Positions 25,828-34,370 of a stretch of DNA of 64,000 bases are shown piece by piece. How positions within the stretch are numbered: the stretch's first letter is position 1; every line of letters begins with the position of its first letter. The position numbers and the translations under genes were made by a program. Under the pieces are notes generated by a model, which saw nothing but the letters and a program-made list of their open reading frames with translations, did not search any database and had not been told where the DNA came from. The DNA comes from 34-65-8 sp046294735 (lineage in GTDB: Bacteria; Pseudomonadota; Alphaproteobacteria; Sphingomonadales; Sphingomonadaceae). The stretch lies in assembly GCA_046294735.1 (NCBI GenBank), contig JBKBKB010000003.1:337336-401335 (forward strand). The letters run 5' to 3'.

Positions 25828-25873
25828 TATGTAATTCCCCTTTTAGCGAAAAATGTAACCACCGAGCAGATGT

Positions 25874-25902
25874 TTTCTAACTTTTCCACCTATCGGAAGC
25901 AA
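25874..25902 (-). promoter_or_regulatory. Possible promoter of the OmpA-like gene
   Basis: On the minus strand TTGCTT (25902-25897) and TAGAAA (25879-25874) are 17 bp apart and about 47 bp before the start codon. The match is moderate. The rest of 25828-26020 holds no recognisable gene. Confidence 0.35.
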
Positions 25903-26020
25903 GCGACCATTAGGCCGAAAGTGTTGCAAGAATGCCTCGAAATCCACCCCATGAGAATGGAAAACGGTTCAATTCTCGCTTCCCTTTGCCTCCAACGCCC
26001 CGAAAGTCAAACGGTTCCGT

Positions 26021-26479
26021 TTATGGAGCAAGCAAGATTCCAGCCTCGATCAGCGCGTTGACCAGATCGTTCAGGGCCGAGCGCGCTTCGGCATCGACAA
26101 CTGTCCCACCCTGCGGCTGAGTGGGTGCGCCGGTTGTGTTCCAACCGTTGGTGAATATACGGAAAGCATTGAGGGAAATGTCCCATACCCGCAAACCGGC
26201 ACTTGGAGCGCAGAAGAGCCAGCCCGATCCGGTCCACCCCGCCAGCGAATCGGTTTGCCCGGCCCAGGCCCCGACCGCGCCATCGTCGACCAGCCAGCTC
26301 TCACCTGCCTGTGGCGCGGCAGGTGGCTGCGAAGCTCGTCCGGCAATCCGCGCATGAACCAGCAGGTCCAGCCTGGTCAGGGCTTCATTAACGAAGAACT
26401 CCTTCTGCGCCTGACCGGCAAACAGCAGCGGCAAGCCGTGGCGTGGGGTGGCGTCGGGGAAGGAAAGGGGGTCTGGCAT
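26021..26479 (-). CDS. DUF2793 protein, distal gene of the GTA cluster
   Basis: The 152-residue protein begins MPDPLSFPDATPRHGLPLLFAGQAQKEFFVNEAL, the DUF2793 signature, and continues with WLVDDGAVGAWAGQTDSLAGWTGSGWLF. The C-terminal ~40 residues (VVDAEARSALNDLVNALIEAGIL) look like a short trimerising helix. DUF2793 proteins occur at the tail end of alphaproteobacterial phages and GTAs and are taken to be tail-fibre or receptor-facing pieces. It lies 31 bp after the baseplate gene. ATG 26479 is used; an in-frame start lies six codons upstream. Confidence 0.75.
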   Translation of the reverse strand: MPDPLSFPDATPRHGLPLLFAGQAQKEFFVNEALTRLDLLVHARIAGRASQPPAAPQAGESWLVDDGAVGAWAGQTDSLAGWTGSGWLFCAPSAGLRVWDISLNAFRIFTNGWNTTGAPTQPQGGTVVDAEARSALNDLVNALIEAGILLAP

Positions 26480-26510
26480 GGCAACTTCTCCAAGCAACAG
26501 TCATCGGGGA

Positions 26511-28685
26511 TCAGGTGTGGGTGCGTAGCAGCACCGCGTCCGACAGTGCGTGGCTGCCGATCTGTCGCACCCAGACTGGCTGCCCGGACATGATGGAAGC
26601 GGTTTCGGCGGCCGACAATTCCAGATACGACACGGAAGTCTCCCAAGTCTGGGCGGGGCGGTCGACCGGGCCGGTTCCGACCAGGTAGCGTTCCGCCTGC
26701 TCGACCAGGGGCACATCCACCTCGTCGTTCCACGCCCAGGCGCCGCGCGCGCGGCGGGTCCAGCGTAGCAGCAGTCCGCCGTTCGACCGTGAGACTTGAC
26801 GTGGATGAACCGGGTGGATCGGCTTTAGGCTGGTCCCAGCATTTTCCAGCGCCGCGACAGGCGGTTCAGTGTCTGCGAGCCCTGCAGCAAGGAAACTGGT
26901 TGCGGCGGCTGCCTCTGGACTGAGTTGCCCGACCGGCAGCAGGGCGTCGTTGAGCAAGGTCACTCCCGTCCCGGCCGGATGGCCCAGCTGCGCGGCGCGT
27001 TCGGTGCCGCCGCGCCCGCGCAGTAATCCGTCCAGCCGCCAACGACTGCCGGCGAGCGGGACAGCTTCGAGGAACTGGAGAACTTCGGTACCGATCAGCA
27101 TGCGGTTGGCACCTGCCGCCAGCGCCCTGATCGATGCCGGAGCCAACGCCATGTCCGCTCCGATCAGATCGACTTCCAGGCTGGCGGTGTAATCAAGCAT
27201 CTGGCTGGCCGAAGCTGCCAGAGGCGCGGCCAGTGTGCCGACGGTCGCGCGCAGGCGGCCGCTGGCACCGACCGAGACCAGCCCGCCCGGCAGGTCGGCG
27301 AGCAGTTCCGCGCCCGTCCACCCAGTGGTCGCAGAACTGGCTGCAAGGAACCGCCGGGGCCGGTCGGTCAGATCGGTGCCATCGAGCGGCAGTTCGAACG
27401 CCCGCAGCCAGCTCGGGGCAAGCGCCAGGTCAGGCGGCCCCGGGGCCTGCCCGGGATCGCTTGGCACCAGGTTCGGCACGCCCACGCGAATCCGCTCCAG
27501 GCCGAGTTCGATTCCGCCATCGCGCCATTCCCATTCTGTCACCAGCCAGGCGCCAGCGCGGTCAGGCAGCAGGACCGCGCGTCCCGGCGCAACGGCCGGA
27601 TCGATTTCGGCAATGCGCCAGCGCAGGCTGGTGCTGCGACCGGTCGCGCGGACCCATGCAGCCCGCAGCAGCTGGCGCGCCACAGCGGCATCGAGCACGG
27701 CCGGAAAGTCGAGGCTTGCAGCACCCGCCCCAGCCCCGCCTTCCAGACGCTGGATGCCTGTCTGGAAATCTCGGGCCGGATCGTAATAACGCAGCGCTCC
27801 GATTGCACCGGTCGGCGCATTAGCACGCCGCGAAGCCCGGCCCGTGCGGTGACCGAAGTCCGTCTCTTCCGGCCCGGTCGTGCTGGCTGAAAGAGTTATG
27901 GCCGTTTCTGCCCGGTCTGGTGCGTCAAGCCTGAGCCCACCCCCGGCAATGTCTGCCACAGTCGGGAACAGCACGTCGAGCAAAGCGAGCGTGTCGCGCA
28001 GTGCGCCGGATTCCTGTTCGAAGCCGCGCAATCCGTCCAGTGTGCGATCGGTCTCAACCTGTCCGGCCAGAGGTTCGAGCACCGCTGCCAGCGAGAGCGG
28101 CGCGTCATCGGCGAAAACTTCGAATGACAGCGCCGGGATGCGGTTGCCGAAATCGGCCAGTTGCAGGTGTTCGAACACCACATAGGCGAGCCCGCGATGG
28201 GCCGGACAAGCCGGCCCGAGCGCAGCAGCCATCAGGGGGTCGGGCAACTGGTCGGCATGGCCGCAGTAAATGCGCATGGTCCCGCCAACCTTGAGGTCAC
28301 CGGCCGCGCCCCGGATCAGCTGGCCGTCGGCCCAAACCCGTCCGATCCCACTGACGGGCCGACTTGAAAGCGCGACCGCGAACGAGCTGGAATAGCTGAA
28401 ACTGGTGACTTTGGGTTTGCCCTTGCCGCCCCCGCTGGTGCTGCGGCTTTCGATCAGGTCGGTTGCCCAGATGATCGTGCCCGCGACCCGCGCCTGACCG
28501 AACACCCGGGCAATCGGCTGGCCATAGCTGGAGGTCGTGATCGCCAGGTCCTTGAGGCGCGGTCCTTCCCGGGTCGGGCTGCCGATGATTGCCGCGTCAA
28601 GCTGGCGACCTGCCAGCGCGCCGATTGCGCCGCCCAGCGGGCCGCCGAACAGCGTGCCGAGTGCGCCCAGAACCAATGTGGCCAT
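26511..28685 (-). CDS. GTA baseplate/tail-hub protein (gp15-like, short form)
   Basis: The 724-residue protein opens with a Gly-rich helix (GALGTLFGGPLGGAIGALAG) and then GQPIARVFGQARVAGTIIWATDLIES, matching the N-terminus of RcGTA gp15. A phage tail_3-like hub region follows (~280-450). The C-terminal ~200 residues hold beta-sandwich and fibronectin-like stretches (HPVHPRQVSRSNGGLLLRWTRRA). RcGTA gp15 is roughly 1,300 residues and contains a TIM-barrel module (GTA_TIM); no such block is visible here, so this form is about half length. The complementary extension on the DUF2460 protein upstream may have taken its place. Confidence 0.82.
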   Translation of the reverse strand: MATLVLGALGTLFGGPLGGAIGALAGRQLDAAIIGSPTREGPRLKDLAITTSSYGQPIARVFGQARVAGTIIWATDLIESRSTSGGGKGKPKVTSFSYSSSFAVALSSRPVSGIGRVWADGQLIRGAAGDLKVGGTMRIYCGHADQLPDPLMAAALGPACPAHRGLAYVVFEHLQLADFGNRIPALSFEVFADDAPLSLAAVLEPLAGQVETDRTLDGLRGFEQESGALRDTLALLDVLFPTVADIAGGGLRLDAPDRAETAITLSASTTGPEETDFGHRTGRASRRANAPTGAIGALRYYDPARDFQTGIQRLEGGAGAGAASLDFPAVLDAAVARQLLRAAWVRATGRSTSLRWRIAEIDPAVAPGRAVLLPDRAGAWLVTEWEWRDGGIELGLERIRVGVPNLVPSDPGQAPGPPDLALAPSWLRAFELPLDGTDLTDRPRRFLAASSATTGWTGAELLADLPGGLVSVGASGRLRATVGTLAAPLAASASQMLDYTASLEVDLIGADMALAPASIRALAAGANRMLIGTEVLQFLEAVPLAGSRWRLDGLLRGRGGTERAAQLGHPAGTGVTLLNDALLPVGQLSPEAAAATSFLAAGLADTEPPVAALENAGTSLKPIHPVHPRQVSRSNGGLLLRWTRRARGAWAWNDEVDVPLVEQAERYLVGTGPVDRPAQTWETSVSYLELSAAETASIMSGQPVWVRQIGSHALSDAVLLRTHT

Positions 28686-28690
28686 GATGG

Positions 28691-29125
28691 TCAGTCTTTC
28701 CTGTCAATTCGCCAGTGACGCAGCACTGGTTCCTGCAATGGACCTGCGAGACAGGTCACGCGCCCCAACCCGGCATGGGCATGGACGAACCGGTTTGCGG
28801 ATACCGCGATCAATAGGTGCTGCTGCAGCGGCCCGGGTTGAACCAGCAGGACGTCGCCTGGCTGCGGTTCGCCCCATGCCGGGGCAAGGCCAGATCTGGC
28901 CGCGCAGCCGAGATGGCCTGCAATGTCGCGGTTGCGGAGGCGGTAGCCGCGCGGCGCGCAGGCGGCAAATCCGGCCCCCTGCAGGGCGGCGACCGCCAAC
29001 CCGATGCAGTCAAGCCCATGGGCGGGATCGCGACCGTGCAGCCGGAACCGGGTGCCGACTAGCGCGAGGGCGGCTGCGGCGATGCGGTCTCCGGGTCGAT
29101 CTGCACTCCGACTGTCCGCAGTCAT
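28691..29125 (-). CDS. NlpC/P60-family cell-wall peptidase of the GTA tail (gp14-like)
   Basis: The 144-residue protein has the NlpC/P60 catalytic arrangement: Cys40 in HGLDCIGLA and a downstream His in NRFVHAHAGLGRV, with a polar third residue after it. These enzymes cut peptidoglycan peptide stems; in GTAs and siphophages the tail-tip copy opens the recipient wall during DNA delivery. ATG 29125 overlaps the DUF2163 stop as ATGA, and the gap to the baseplate gene is 5 bp. The fold and position match RcGTA gp14. Confidence 0.87.
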   Translation of the reverse strand: MTADSRSADRPGDRIAAAALALVGTRFRLHGRDPAHGLDCIGLAVAALQGAGFAACAPRGYRLRNRDIAGHLGCAARSGLAPAWGEPQPGDVLLVQPGPLQQHLLIAVSANRFVHAHAGLGRVTCLAGPLQEPVLRHWRIDRKD

Positions 29126-29937
29126 GATGTCCGGGGGTAGCGGGCGACCAGATCATTGCCCGGCAGAAACGGCTCGCCCTGGAAATTGGCAGCATTGCCG
29201 AACCTGCTTGCACACGTCGCCAGTACCCGGTCACACCCTTCGCGCAAGCGTGCCCGGGTGCCCGGTCGTGGTGCCGGTTCAAACAGGTGGTCAAGCATCA
29301 GCCCGGTTTCGCCCGCATCGACGATCCGCGCCTTCAGGCCTGCCGATTCTCCGTCAAGCCAGACCAGTTCGCCGTGTCGGAACAGCGCATGGTCGATCGC
29401 CGCGAAGCGGACGAGCTCACCCTCGCCGGGAGTCGGAGCGACCTCGGCGATCATGGTGAAGCGCGCTGCATTGAGGGTGCAGCCGGGACCGCAAAACTGC
29501 GCACGGCATAGCGGGCTGCTGCGCGGGACCGGATCGAGTTCCAGCAGCACCTTGGCGGATCGGAGTTCGGCCGCGAACTGCCCGTCAGAGGCGGACACAC
29601 TACCCAGCAGGCCATGATAAAGCGCACGGTTCTCGCCGGTTTCCCAATCGATCAGTCCAATGGCCACCGACGCCCCATCGTAGCGACCGGCGCCGAGGTC
29701 GGCCTCGCTGATGCTGTCATGCGCCAAGGCACCCTCCACTTCGGCGCTGTCGTCGTCGAAACCGGCGCTCTTGCGGATCGCGCTGGGCACCATGCCCGGT
29801 GCAGCCCGGTGCAGCAGGCCGCCGAACCAGAGATCGCGGTCATGTGAGGTAAAGCCCAGCGCCACGCCATCGCGGCGGAAGACCTGCCAGTAGAGGGCAA
29901 CGCATTCCAGTTCCCCGGCGAAAAAAACGTGGCTCAT
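29122..29937 (-). CDS. DUF2163 tail-tip hub protein (gp13-like)
   Basis: This 271-residue protein carries the DUF2163/BR0599 pattern: CVALYWQVFRRDGVALGFTSHDRDLWFGGLLHRAAPGM at the N-terminus and the cysteine-containing SSPLCRAQFCGPGCTLNAARF in the C-terminal half. The latter is typical of the iron-sulfur/metal-binding end of GTA gp13. In RcGTA this protein forms the hub between the distal tail protein and the baseplate. It overlaps both neighbours by four bases, so DUF2460, DUF2163 and NlpC/P60 genes are translationally coupled. Confidence 0.87.
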   Translation of the reverse strand: MSHVFFAGELECVALYWQVFRRDGVALGFTSHDRDLWFGGLLHRAAPGMVPSAIRKSAGFDDDSAEVEGALAHDSISEADLGAGRYDGASVAIGLIDWETGENRALYHGLLGSVSASDGQFAAELRSAKVLLELDPVPRSSPLCRAQFCGPGCTLNAARFTMIAEVAPTPGEGELVRFAAIDHALFRHGELVWLDGESAGLKARIVDAGETGLMLDHLFEPAPRPGTRARLREGCDRVLATCASRFGNAANFQGEPFLPGNDLVARYPRTS

Positions 29938-32264
29938 GTGGTCGCCTCACGCACTTCGATCAGCGGGACCGAGGGTGCTTCTCCGGCAGCGAAGGCGGCG
30001 CCGGAAATGTCCAGCCGGTCCTCGGCAAAGCGCACCGGCACGTCGAACAGGAAGCCTGCCCGAATCTCAGCGCCAACGGGGGGCGCATCGAGGAAGATGA
30101 TCACCCCGCCAGGCTCCAGCGTCCAGCCCGAGGCCGGGTCGCCGCCGATGCTGACGCTGACTGTGTCGGGGCGGGGACGGGTGATCCGGCGCACCTGCGC
30201 GTCCGGCCCCTCACCATAACGTTTGACCAGCGGGAAGGTCGCGTTGAGTCCGTCTCCGGTCCCGATCAACTGGTCGGTGGCGGACGGCAGCCCGGTCATG
30301 CCACGCGAACTGAAATCGTAGGGGTCGGTCAGGCGGAATGCGCGCGCTGCCCCGCGCCGGGCGCGGAAGAATTGCAACAGCACCGCGAGTTCGGAGTCGG
30401 AACGAATGCCGGGCCCGACATCGTAGCTCATGCGCGCATCGCTCCAGAGCGTATTGCGCCGTTCGTGACCGGAGGCGGTCACGCTGACGGTGGTCGAGAA
30501 TTCCGGGGTGGCAGAGGCATCGCGCCCTAGCGCGAGCGGGTAAAGCACGTCGTCGAAAGCTTGCATGGGGTCCTCGCTGAGTGGGGGCAGGCGGGTGTAT
30601 CCGTCGCGAGCGATCTGAGGCAGCGCCCAGACAAACCGGCGGGTCACACCGCGTGCGGCGGCCTGGTCGAGCCCGGCATCGATTCGCCGCCAGTAGAGAT
30701 CGGCGTCTTCCGGCAGCAGCACGAAGCCTGACAGGTAATCCTGTAACGTGATCGGGTAACCCAGCCGCTGGTCGACTTCCGCCAGCGCCTGCCTGCGGCT
30801 GGCCTCGGCTCCGCCAGTCAGCCAGTCGTAGTCTTCCAGCTGCAACCGGTCGAACGCAGGAAACGCCCATCCGGGCGGCAGGTTGGCGCGTTTGAGTTCC
30901 GGCATGGCCGGATCGAGGATGGTCGGGGCAAAGGCGAGCAGCAGCAATTCCGACGGCCCGCCCGCAGCAGTCCGCACCGCCTGGGTCAGCCCCGCAGTCG
31001 ACTGGGCGAGCAGGACCCCGGCGGCATCGAGTACGGCGGTCTGTGCAGCGCCGAGCGGCTGGCGCATGTCGGTGATCACGGCCGGATTGCCGCCGAGCGC
31101 TGCCCTGGCCGCATCGTCGTAGATGCATGGCGCACCGGTGGCGGGCGTGACCCACCACCACGGCTCGCCGATCTGAAACCGGACCGGCAGACTTTCCTGT
31201 TTCATTGCCGTGACGAACTGCGCGGCGGCTTGGTGCAGCCAGGCCATCGCCGGAGCCGAGGCGGGCGATAGCAGCGCCGAGGGCGGAACCCAGCCGGTCC
31301 GCGCAGGCGAGCCGTCATGGGCGCGCTGCTGCCACGCGTCCGGACAGTTCTCGGCGAACAGTTCGTAGGAAAGCGATGTAATCGCGGTATAGCCATGAAG
31401 GCGGCACTGCTTGAAGAACTCGCGGTGCCAGCGCTGCGCCGGAGTGCACAGCACTGCCGGTTGCGCCACCAGCATCCGTCCGTCCGGCTCGCGTCGCAAC
31501 CGGAAGAAATGGCTCATCCCGACATAATGCAGGATCTCGTCCCGGTACCCGAGCGCCTGAACATTGCGCAGCAGGCGGGCCGGAGTCTGGTTGTAGGCGT
31601 CGTCGTAAGCGGTGGCGATGCGTTCGCCGTGTGGGGGCAGGACCACATCGCCGGCCTCGATGACGGAATTGGTCCCTTCGCACACCATGTCGAGCAACTG
31701 CGCATAGCCGGTCACCCGTGCGGTGAGCGGATCCGTGCTGTCAGCGACGAAATCGGCCGGCACGATCGAGATGAACATCCGGTCGATGTCATGCGGCCAG
31801 ACCGGCTCTCCCGGCAGCGCCCAGCCCGCCTGCAGGTCGGAAAAGCGCAGATCGATCGCTGCATCGGTCGGGGTGCCGGTGGCATAGTTCCACAGCCGCA
31901 CGAACCAGGTACGCGGATTGCCCTGGGCATCGCGCCCCTCGATCGTGAGGGTCGGCCCGTTGGGCTGGTCGAGCGTGGCAATCCGTTCTGAGCGCCAGCG
32001 GAACCGCAGCACACAATGCGCGTAGTCCCGCACCGTGCGATAGGCGAGCAAGGGGTGGTCTAGCGTGTCTTCGCTATCCCAGATCAGACCGACCAGTTCG
32101 CCCTTGTGGTGGAACTCGCAATCGACCCGCAGCCGGTCCGGCCCGGTCGAGATGACCGAGGCCATGACCGGGCGCGGGAAATTGACCGTCCAGAAGCGCG
32201 GATCGAACCGCTGGATGAAATCGCTGTCCTGCCCGGAATGCTGTCTGGCGAGCCAGAAGGCCAT
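29934..32264 (-). CDS. DUF2460 distal-tail protein fused to a long N-terminal module (gp12 fusion)
   Basis: The protein is 776 residues long. The C-terminal ~200 residues are the GTA gp12/DUF2460 domain: PEFSTTVSVTASGHERRN, DSELAVLLQFFRARRGAARAFRLTDPYDF and the closing FDVPVRFAEDRLDISG. RcGTA gp12 is only about that long. The extra ~560 residues start with beta-rich sequence (FDPRFWTVNFPRPVMASV). A region resembling a TIM-barrel glycosidase-like domain follows at ~245-540: HREFFKQCRLHGYTAITSLSYELFAENCP, VRFQIGEPWWW and WAFPAFDRLQLEDYDWL. This layout resembles proteins annotated as non-contractile tail sheath/TIM-barrel in some alphaproteobacterial phages. Whether it is catalytic or structural is unknown. 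Confidence 0.82.
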   Translation of the reverse strand: MAFWLARQHSGQDSDFIQRFDPRFWTVNFPRPVMASVISTGPDRLRVDCEFHHKGELVGLIWDSEDTLDHPLLAYRTVRDYAHCVLRFRWRSERIATLDQPNGPTLTIEGRDAQGNPRTWFVRLWNYATGTPTDAAIDLRFSDLQAGWALPGEPVWPHDIDRMFISIVPADFVADSTDPLTARVTGYAQLLDMVCEGTNSVIEAGDVVLPPHGERIATAYDDAYNQTPARLLRNVQALGYRDEILHYVGMSHFFRLRREPDGRMLVAQPAVLCTPAQRWHREFFKQCRLHGYTAITSLSYELFAENCPDAWQQRAHDGSPARTGWVPPSALLSPASAPAMAWLHQAAAQFVTAMKQESLPVRFQIGEPWWWVTPATGAPCIYDDAARAALGGNPAVITDMRQPLGAAQTAVLDAAGVLLAQSTAGLTQAVRTAAGGPSELLLLAFAPTILDPAMPELKRANLPPGWAFPAFDRLQLEDYDWLTGGAEASRRQALAEVDQRLGYPITLQDYLSGFVLLPEDADLYWRRIDAGLDQAAARGVTRRFVWALPQIARDGYTRLPPLSEDPMQAFDDVLYPLALGRDASATPEFSTTVSVTASGHERRNTLWSDARMSYDVGPGIRSDSELAVLLQFFRARRGAARAFRLTDPYDFSSRGMTGLPSATDQLIGTGDGLNATFPLVKRYGEGPDAQVRRITRPRPDTVSVSIGGDPASGWTLEPGGVIIFLDAPPVGAEIRAGFLFDVPVRFAEDRLDISGAAFAAGEAPSVPLIEVREATT

Positions 32265-32275
32265 CGTCGTGCTCC

Positions 32276-32854
32276 TTAGCTTGTAGCGAGCGCACGGCGT
32301 ACCGCGCTGGCGACCTGGCGCGACGAGCGCCGCAGCGATGCAGGCGCGCTGGCCCCGCGCGGCTGGTTGAGCGTAATAGCCACCCGCACTTCACGTCCGC
32401 TGCTGGTGGAAACGGACGGTTCGACCCGTCCTGCACTGGTCGGCACGAACATTTCCGGCCCGCGCTCGCCGACAAGGTAGCCACGCCCCGGTGCGACCGG
32501 GCCGCCGGTCGCCCTGCCGGGCAGGCCGAACACCGCGCCCAGTAGCCCGCCAAGCAAGCCCCCGCCGCCCGAGCCCCCGCCGCCAAGCCCGCCAAGTATC
32601 GAATCGAGCCCCATGTGCAGCGCATGGGCGGCAATCTGGTCGAGCGCCTGAACCGCCATGCGGCGCAGGTCGTCGAAGCCAAGGCTGCCACGCCGGATGG
32701 CGGATAGCAGCCCGCGCTCGAGCACGCCGCCCGCTTGCGCGAACCCGTCCACCAGCGTCGCATCAAAACTGCCTCGCATCCGGGCAATGTCGGCTTCGAA
32801 CCCGCTGGTACTGGCGCGGACGTCCACCAGCAGGCGGTCGATATCATGATCCAT
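32276..32854 (-). CDS. GTA tail tape-measure protein (gp11-like)
   Basis: The 192-residue protein has an N-terminal helical stretch (DIDRLLVDVRASTSGFEADIARM), a Gly-rich hydrophobic centre and then GYLVGERGPEMFVPTSAGRV. The last motif is typical of the C-terminal part of lambda-like tape-measure proteins. Tape-measure length sets tail length; this one is about the size of RcGTA gp11, consistent with a short tail. Start choice is ATG 32854; GTG 32863 is possible. It overlaps the upstream chaperone gene by 11 bases and is followed by the DUF2460 fusion after 11 bases. Confidence 0.82.
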   Translation of the reverse strand: MDHDIDRLLVDVRASTSGFEADIARMRGSFDATLVDGFAQAGGVLERGLLSAIRRGSLGFDDLRRMAVQALDQIAAHALHMGLDSILGGLGGGGSGGGGLLGGLLGAVFGLPGRATGGPVAPGRGYLVGERGPEMFVPTSAGRVEPSVSTSSGREVRVAITLNQPRGASAPASLRRSSRQVASAVRRALATS

Positions 32855-33041
32855 GGCGGTCACACTCCAGCAGGTGATCGAGTTCAGCGCGGGTCAGGGT
32901 GGCAGACGGCGCGGCGGGGTCAGCCAACGTCATGGCGAGGTCGGCCGGGGTGGCGGCCCAGAAGGTGTCAGGCGTCCAGCCCAGCACGCGGGCAGCGAGG
33001 GGCAGCAGGCGCGCAGCCTGGGCGCCAAACCGCTCGCTCAT
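32844..33041 (-). CDS. Small GTA tail-assembly chaperone (gp10.1-like, DUF2376)
   Basis: The 65-residue protein begins MSERFGAQAARLLPLAARVLGWTPDTFWAATPADLAMTL, the DUF2376 pattern found directly before the tape-measure gene in GTAs. In lambda-like tails the two chaperones coat the tape measure and recruit tail-tube subunits. ATG 33041 overlaps the gp10 stop by four bases. Independent initiation is the simplest reading; no slippery heptamer was identified that would fuse it to gp10 as in lambda gpG-GT. Confidence 0.8.
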   Translation of the reverse strand: MSERFGAQAARLLPLAARVLGWTPDTFWAATPADLAMTLADPAAPSATLTRAELDHLLECDRHGS

Positions 33042-33373
33042 CCCCGGCCCTGCAGGATTGCCGCCAACAGTGTGCGTAAGGGAGCCGCGCATTCGGCAAG
33101 GCCTGCGTTCACCACTGCGTCGCCGACCTCTTCGCGGGCCAGCCCGCTGCGATCGGCGAGGCAGTGCCAAAACAGCGCAACCATTTCGCGCAAGGCCAGT
33201 TGACCCGCACCTGCGCGCTCGATCAATGCGAACAACGGCCCGAGTTCTTCCTCGGCGGCAACCAGTGCGGCGAAGCTGGGGCGCAGCCTGCGCGGCTCGC
33301 CAGCGATGGTCAGCATGGCCTCACCGCGCATGGCATTTGCGTTCGCGCCTTCGGCTGTTTGAGCGCCCGTCAC
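33038..33373 (-). CDS. GTA tail-assembly chaperone (gp10-like, GTA TAC family)
   Basis: The 111-residue protein contains ANAMRGEAMLTIAGEPRRLRPSFAALVAAEEELG, the gene-transfer-agent gp10 family signature, followed by amphipathic helices (LFALIERAGAGQLALREMVALFWHCL). It is the first of the two small proteins between tail tube and tape measure, as in lambdoid tails. It overlaps both the major tail protein stop and the next chaperone start by four bases. Confidence 0.82.
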   Translation of the reverse strand: MTGAQTAEGANANAMRGEAMLTIAGEPRRLRPSFAALVAAEEELGPLFALIERAGAGQLALREMVALFWHCLADRSGLAREEVGDAVVNAGLAECAAPLRTLLAAILQGRG

Positions 33374-33789
33374 GCTGGCACCACCGCGCCGGAGCTTTCC
33401 AGTTGGAGTGTGTAGTTGCGCTCACCGTTGAAATCCCCGGCATAATCGAGCCGCTGGACGAGGAAGCGCCCTCGCAGCCGTTCGCCGTCCTCAAATGAGA
33501 GCTCGTAGTCAGCAATGGTGCCAGCCAGGGCATGGGCGCGGATGGCCGCTTCGGCCGCGCTGCCGAGGAAGATGCCGCTGGCGGAAACCGAGACCGAGCG
33601 CGTTCCCGCGCCCGACAGGAGGTCGCGCCAGCCGCCCGATTCCTTGTGGGTGATGACCACGGTATCGCCGTTGATCGACATCTGCGTGGTGCGAAGCCCG
33701 GCGACGGTCTGGTAGGCTGGCGGCTCGCCCGGGCTTTGGGCGTCCTCGCCGATCTTGAGGAGGAAGGCGGAACCTTTCTGGACGGTCAT
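33370..33789 (-). CDS. GTA major tail (tube) protein, TP901-1 family (gp9-like)
   Basis: The 139-residue protein begins MTVQKGSAFLLKIGEDAQSPGEPPAYQTVAGLRTT and includes VVITHKESGGWRDLL, the phage major tail TP901-1/GTA gp9 pattern. Copies of this protein stack into the tail tube. Its length equals that of RcGTA gp9. It lies 5 bp after the tail-terminator gene and overlaps gp10 by four bases. Confidence 0.9.
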   Translation of the reverse strand: MTVQKGSAFLLKIGEDAQSPGEPPAYQTVAGLRTTQMSINGDTVVITHKESGGWRDLLSGAGTRSVSVSASGIFLGSAAEAAIRAHALAGTIADYELSFEDGERLRGRFLVQRLDYAGDFNGERNYTLQLESSGAVVPA

Positions 33790-33794
33790 AGGGG

Positions 33795-34193
33795 TTACTC
33801 CGGTTGAGGGCTGAGCAGGCGGAAACGGTATTCGAGCAGCACGGAACGCAGGTTCCGCTCCCGCCGTTCGGCGCGGGCGCGCAGGAACAGGATCGAGGCG
33901 ATCTCGAAGTCCGGATGGAGGCGCGGCAGGGCCTCGATCCGGGCTCCGAGTGCGCGGACCAGCGCCCCGTCAGCGGCCGGATCGTCGCCTCGCGTGGTCA
34001 GTTCCACCGCGACGCGGACTTCGCGGCCCGGCCGGTCCTTGGTGCCCCAGTCAGCCGAGGCGCTGGCGGCAATCCCGAGCCAGGGCGGCGCGGCGCGCGG
34101 GGGCGCTTCTTCCTCGATCGCGTTCAGCATATCGAGCGGCGTGGGGGCGGCACGCAGCCAGCCGATCAGCGCAGCGCGCAGTTCGATTTCCAT
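33795..34193 (-). CDS. Tail terminator, DUF3168 (gp8-like)
   Basis: The 132-residue protein has the DUF3168 pattern ELRAALIGWLRAAPTPL and DRPGREVRVAVELTTRGDD, ending with a strand-rich stretch IASILFLRARAERRERNLRSVLLEYRFRL. DUF3168 proteins cap the tail tube next to the head in siphophages. It starts 3 bp after the tiny ORF at 34197-34370 and precedes the major tail protein, the expected gp8 position. Confidence 0.87.
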   Translation of the reverse strand: MEIELRAALIGWLRAAPTPLDMLNAIEEEAPPRAAPPWLGIAASASADWGTKDRPGREVRVAVELTTRGDDPAADGALVRALGARIEALPRLHPDFEIASILFLRARAERRERNLRSVLLEYRFRLLSPQPE

Positions 34194-34196
34194 GGG

Positions 34197-34370
34197 CTAG
34201 TCCTTGGTGGTGAACAGCGGCCACAACAGCCGGGCCACGCGCCAGCGGCGTGGATCTTCGCGGAAGGCGAGCAGACGAGCTTCGGCATGGGCCTGCGTCA
34301 GCCGGGCAGCCTTGCGGGCCAGCGCCTTGGCGAAAGCGGGCGGCGACAATTCGGTGCGGGCCTCGATCAT
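34197..34370 (-). CDS. 57-residue ORF in the gp7 (head-closure) position
   Basis: The small basic, helical peptide (MIEARTELSPPAFAKALARK ... RLLWPLFTTKD) sits exactly between the head-tail connector and the DUF3168 gene, overlapping the connector stop as ATGA. RcGTA has gp7, a roughly 110-residue head-tail stopper, at this place. No stopper-like beta barrel is visible here. It may be a reduced or unrelated replacement, or a small assembly helper; its tight coupling on both sides argues that it is translated. Confidence 0.6.
   Translation of the reverse strand: MIEARTELSPPAFAKALARKAARLTQAHAEARLLAFREDPRRWRVARLLWPLFTTKD

Noticed and set aside
32844..33373. Programmed frameshift joining the two GTA tail chaperones
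   Set aside because: Each ORF has its own ATG with a 4-base overlap and no clear slippery heptamer was seen at the junction, so coupled initiation is simpler.
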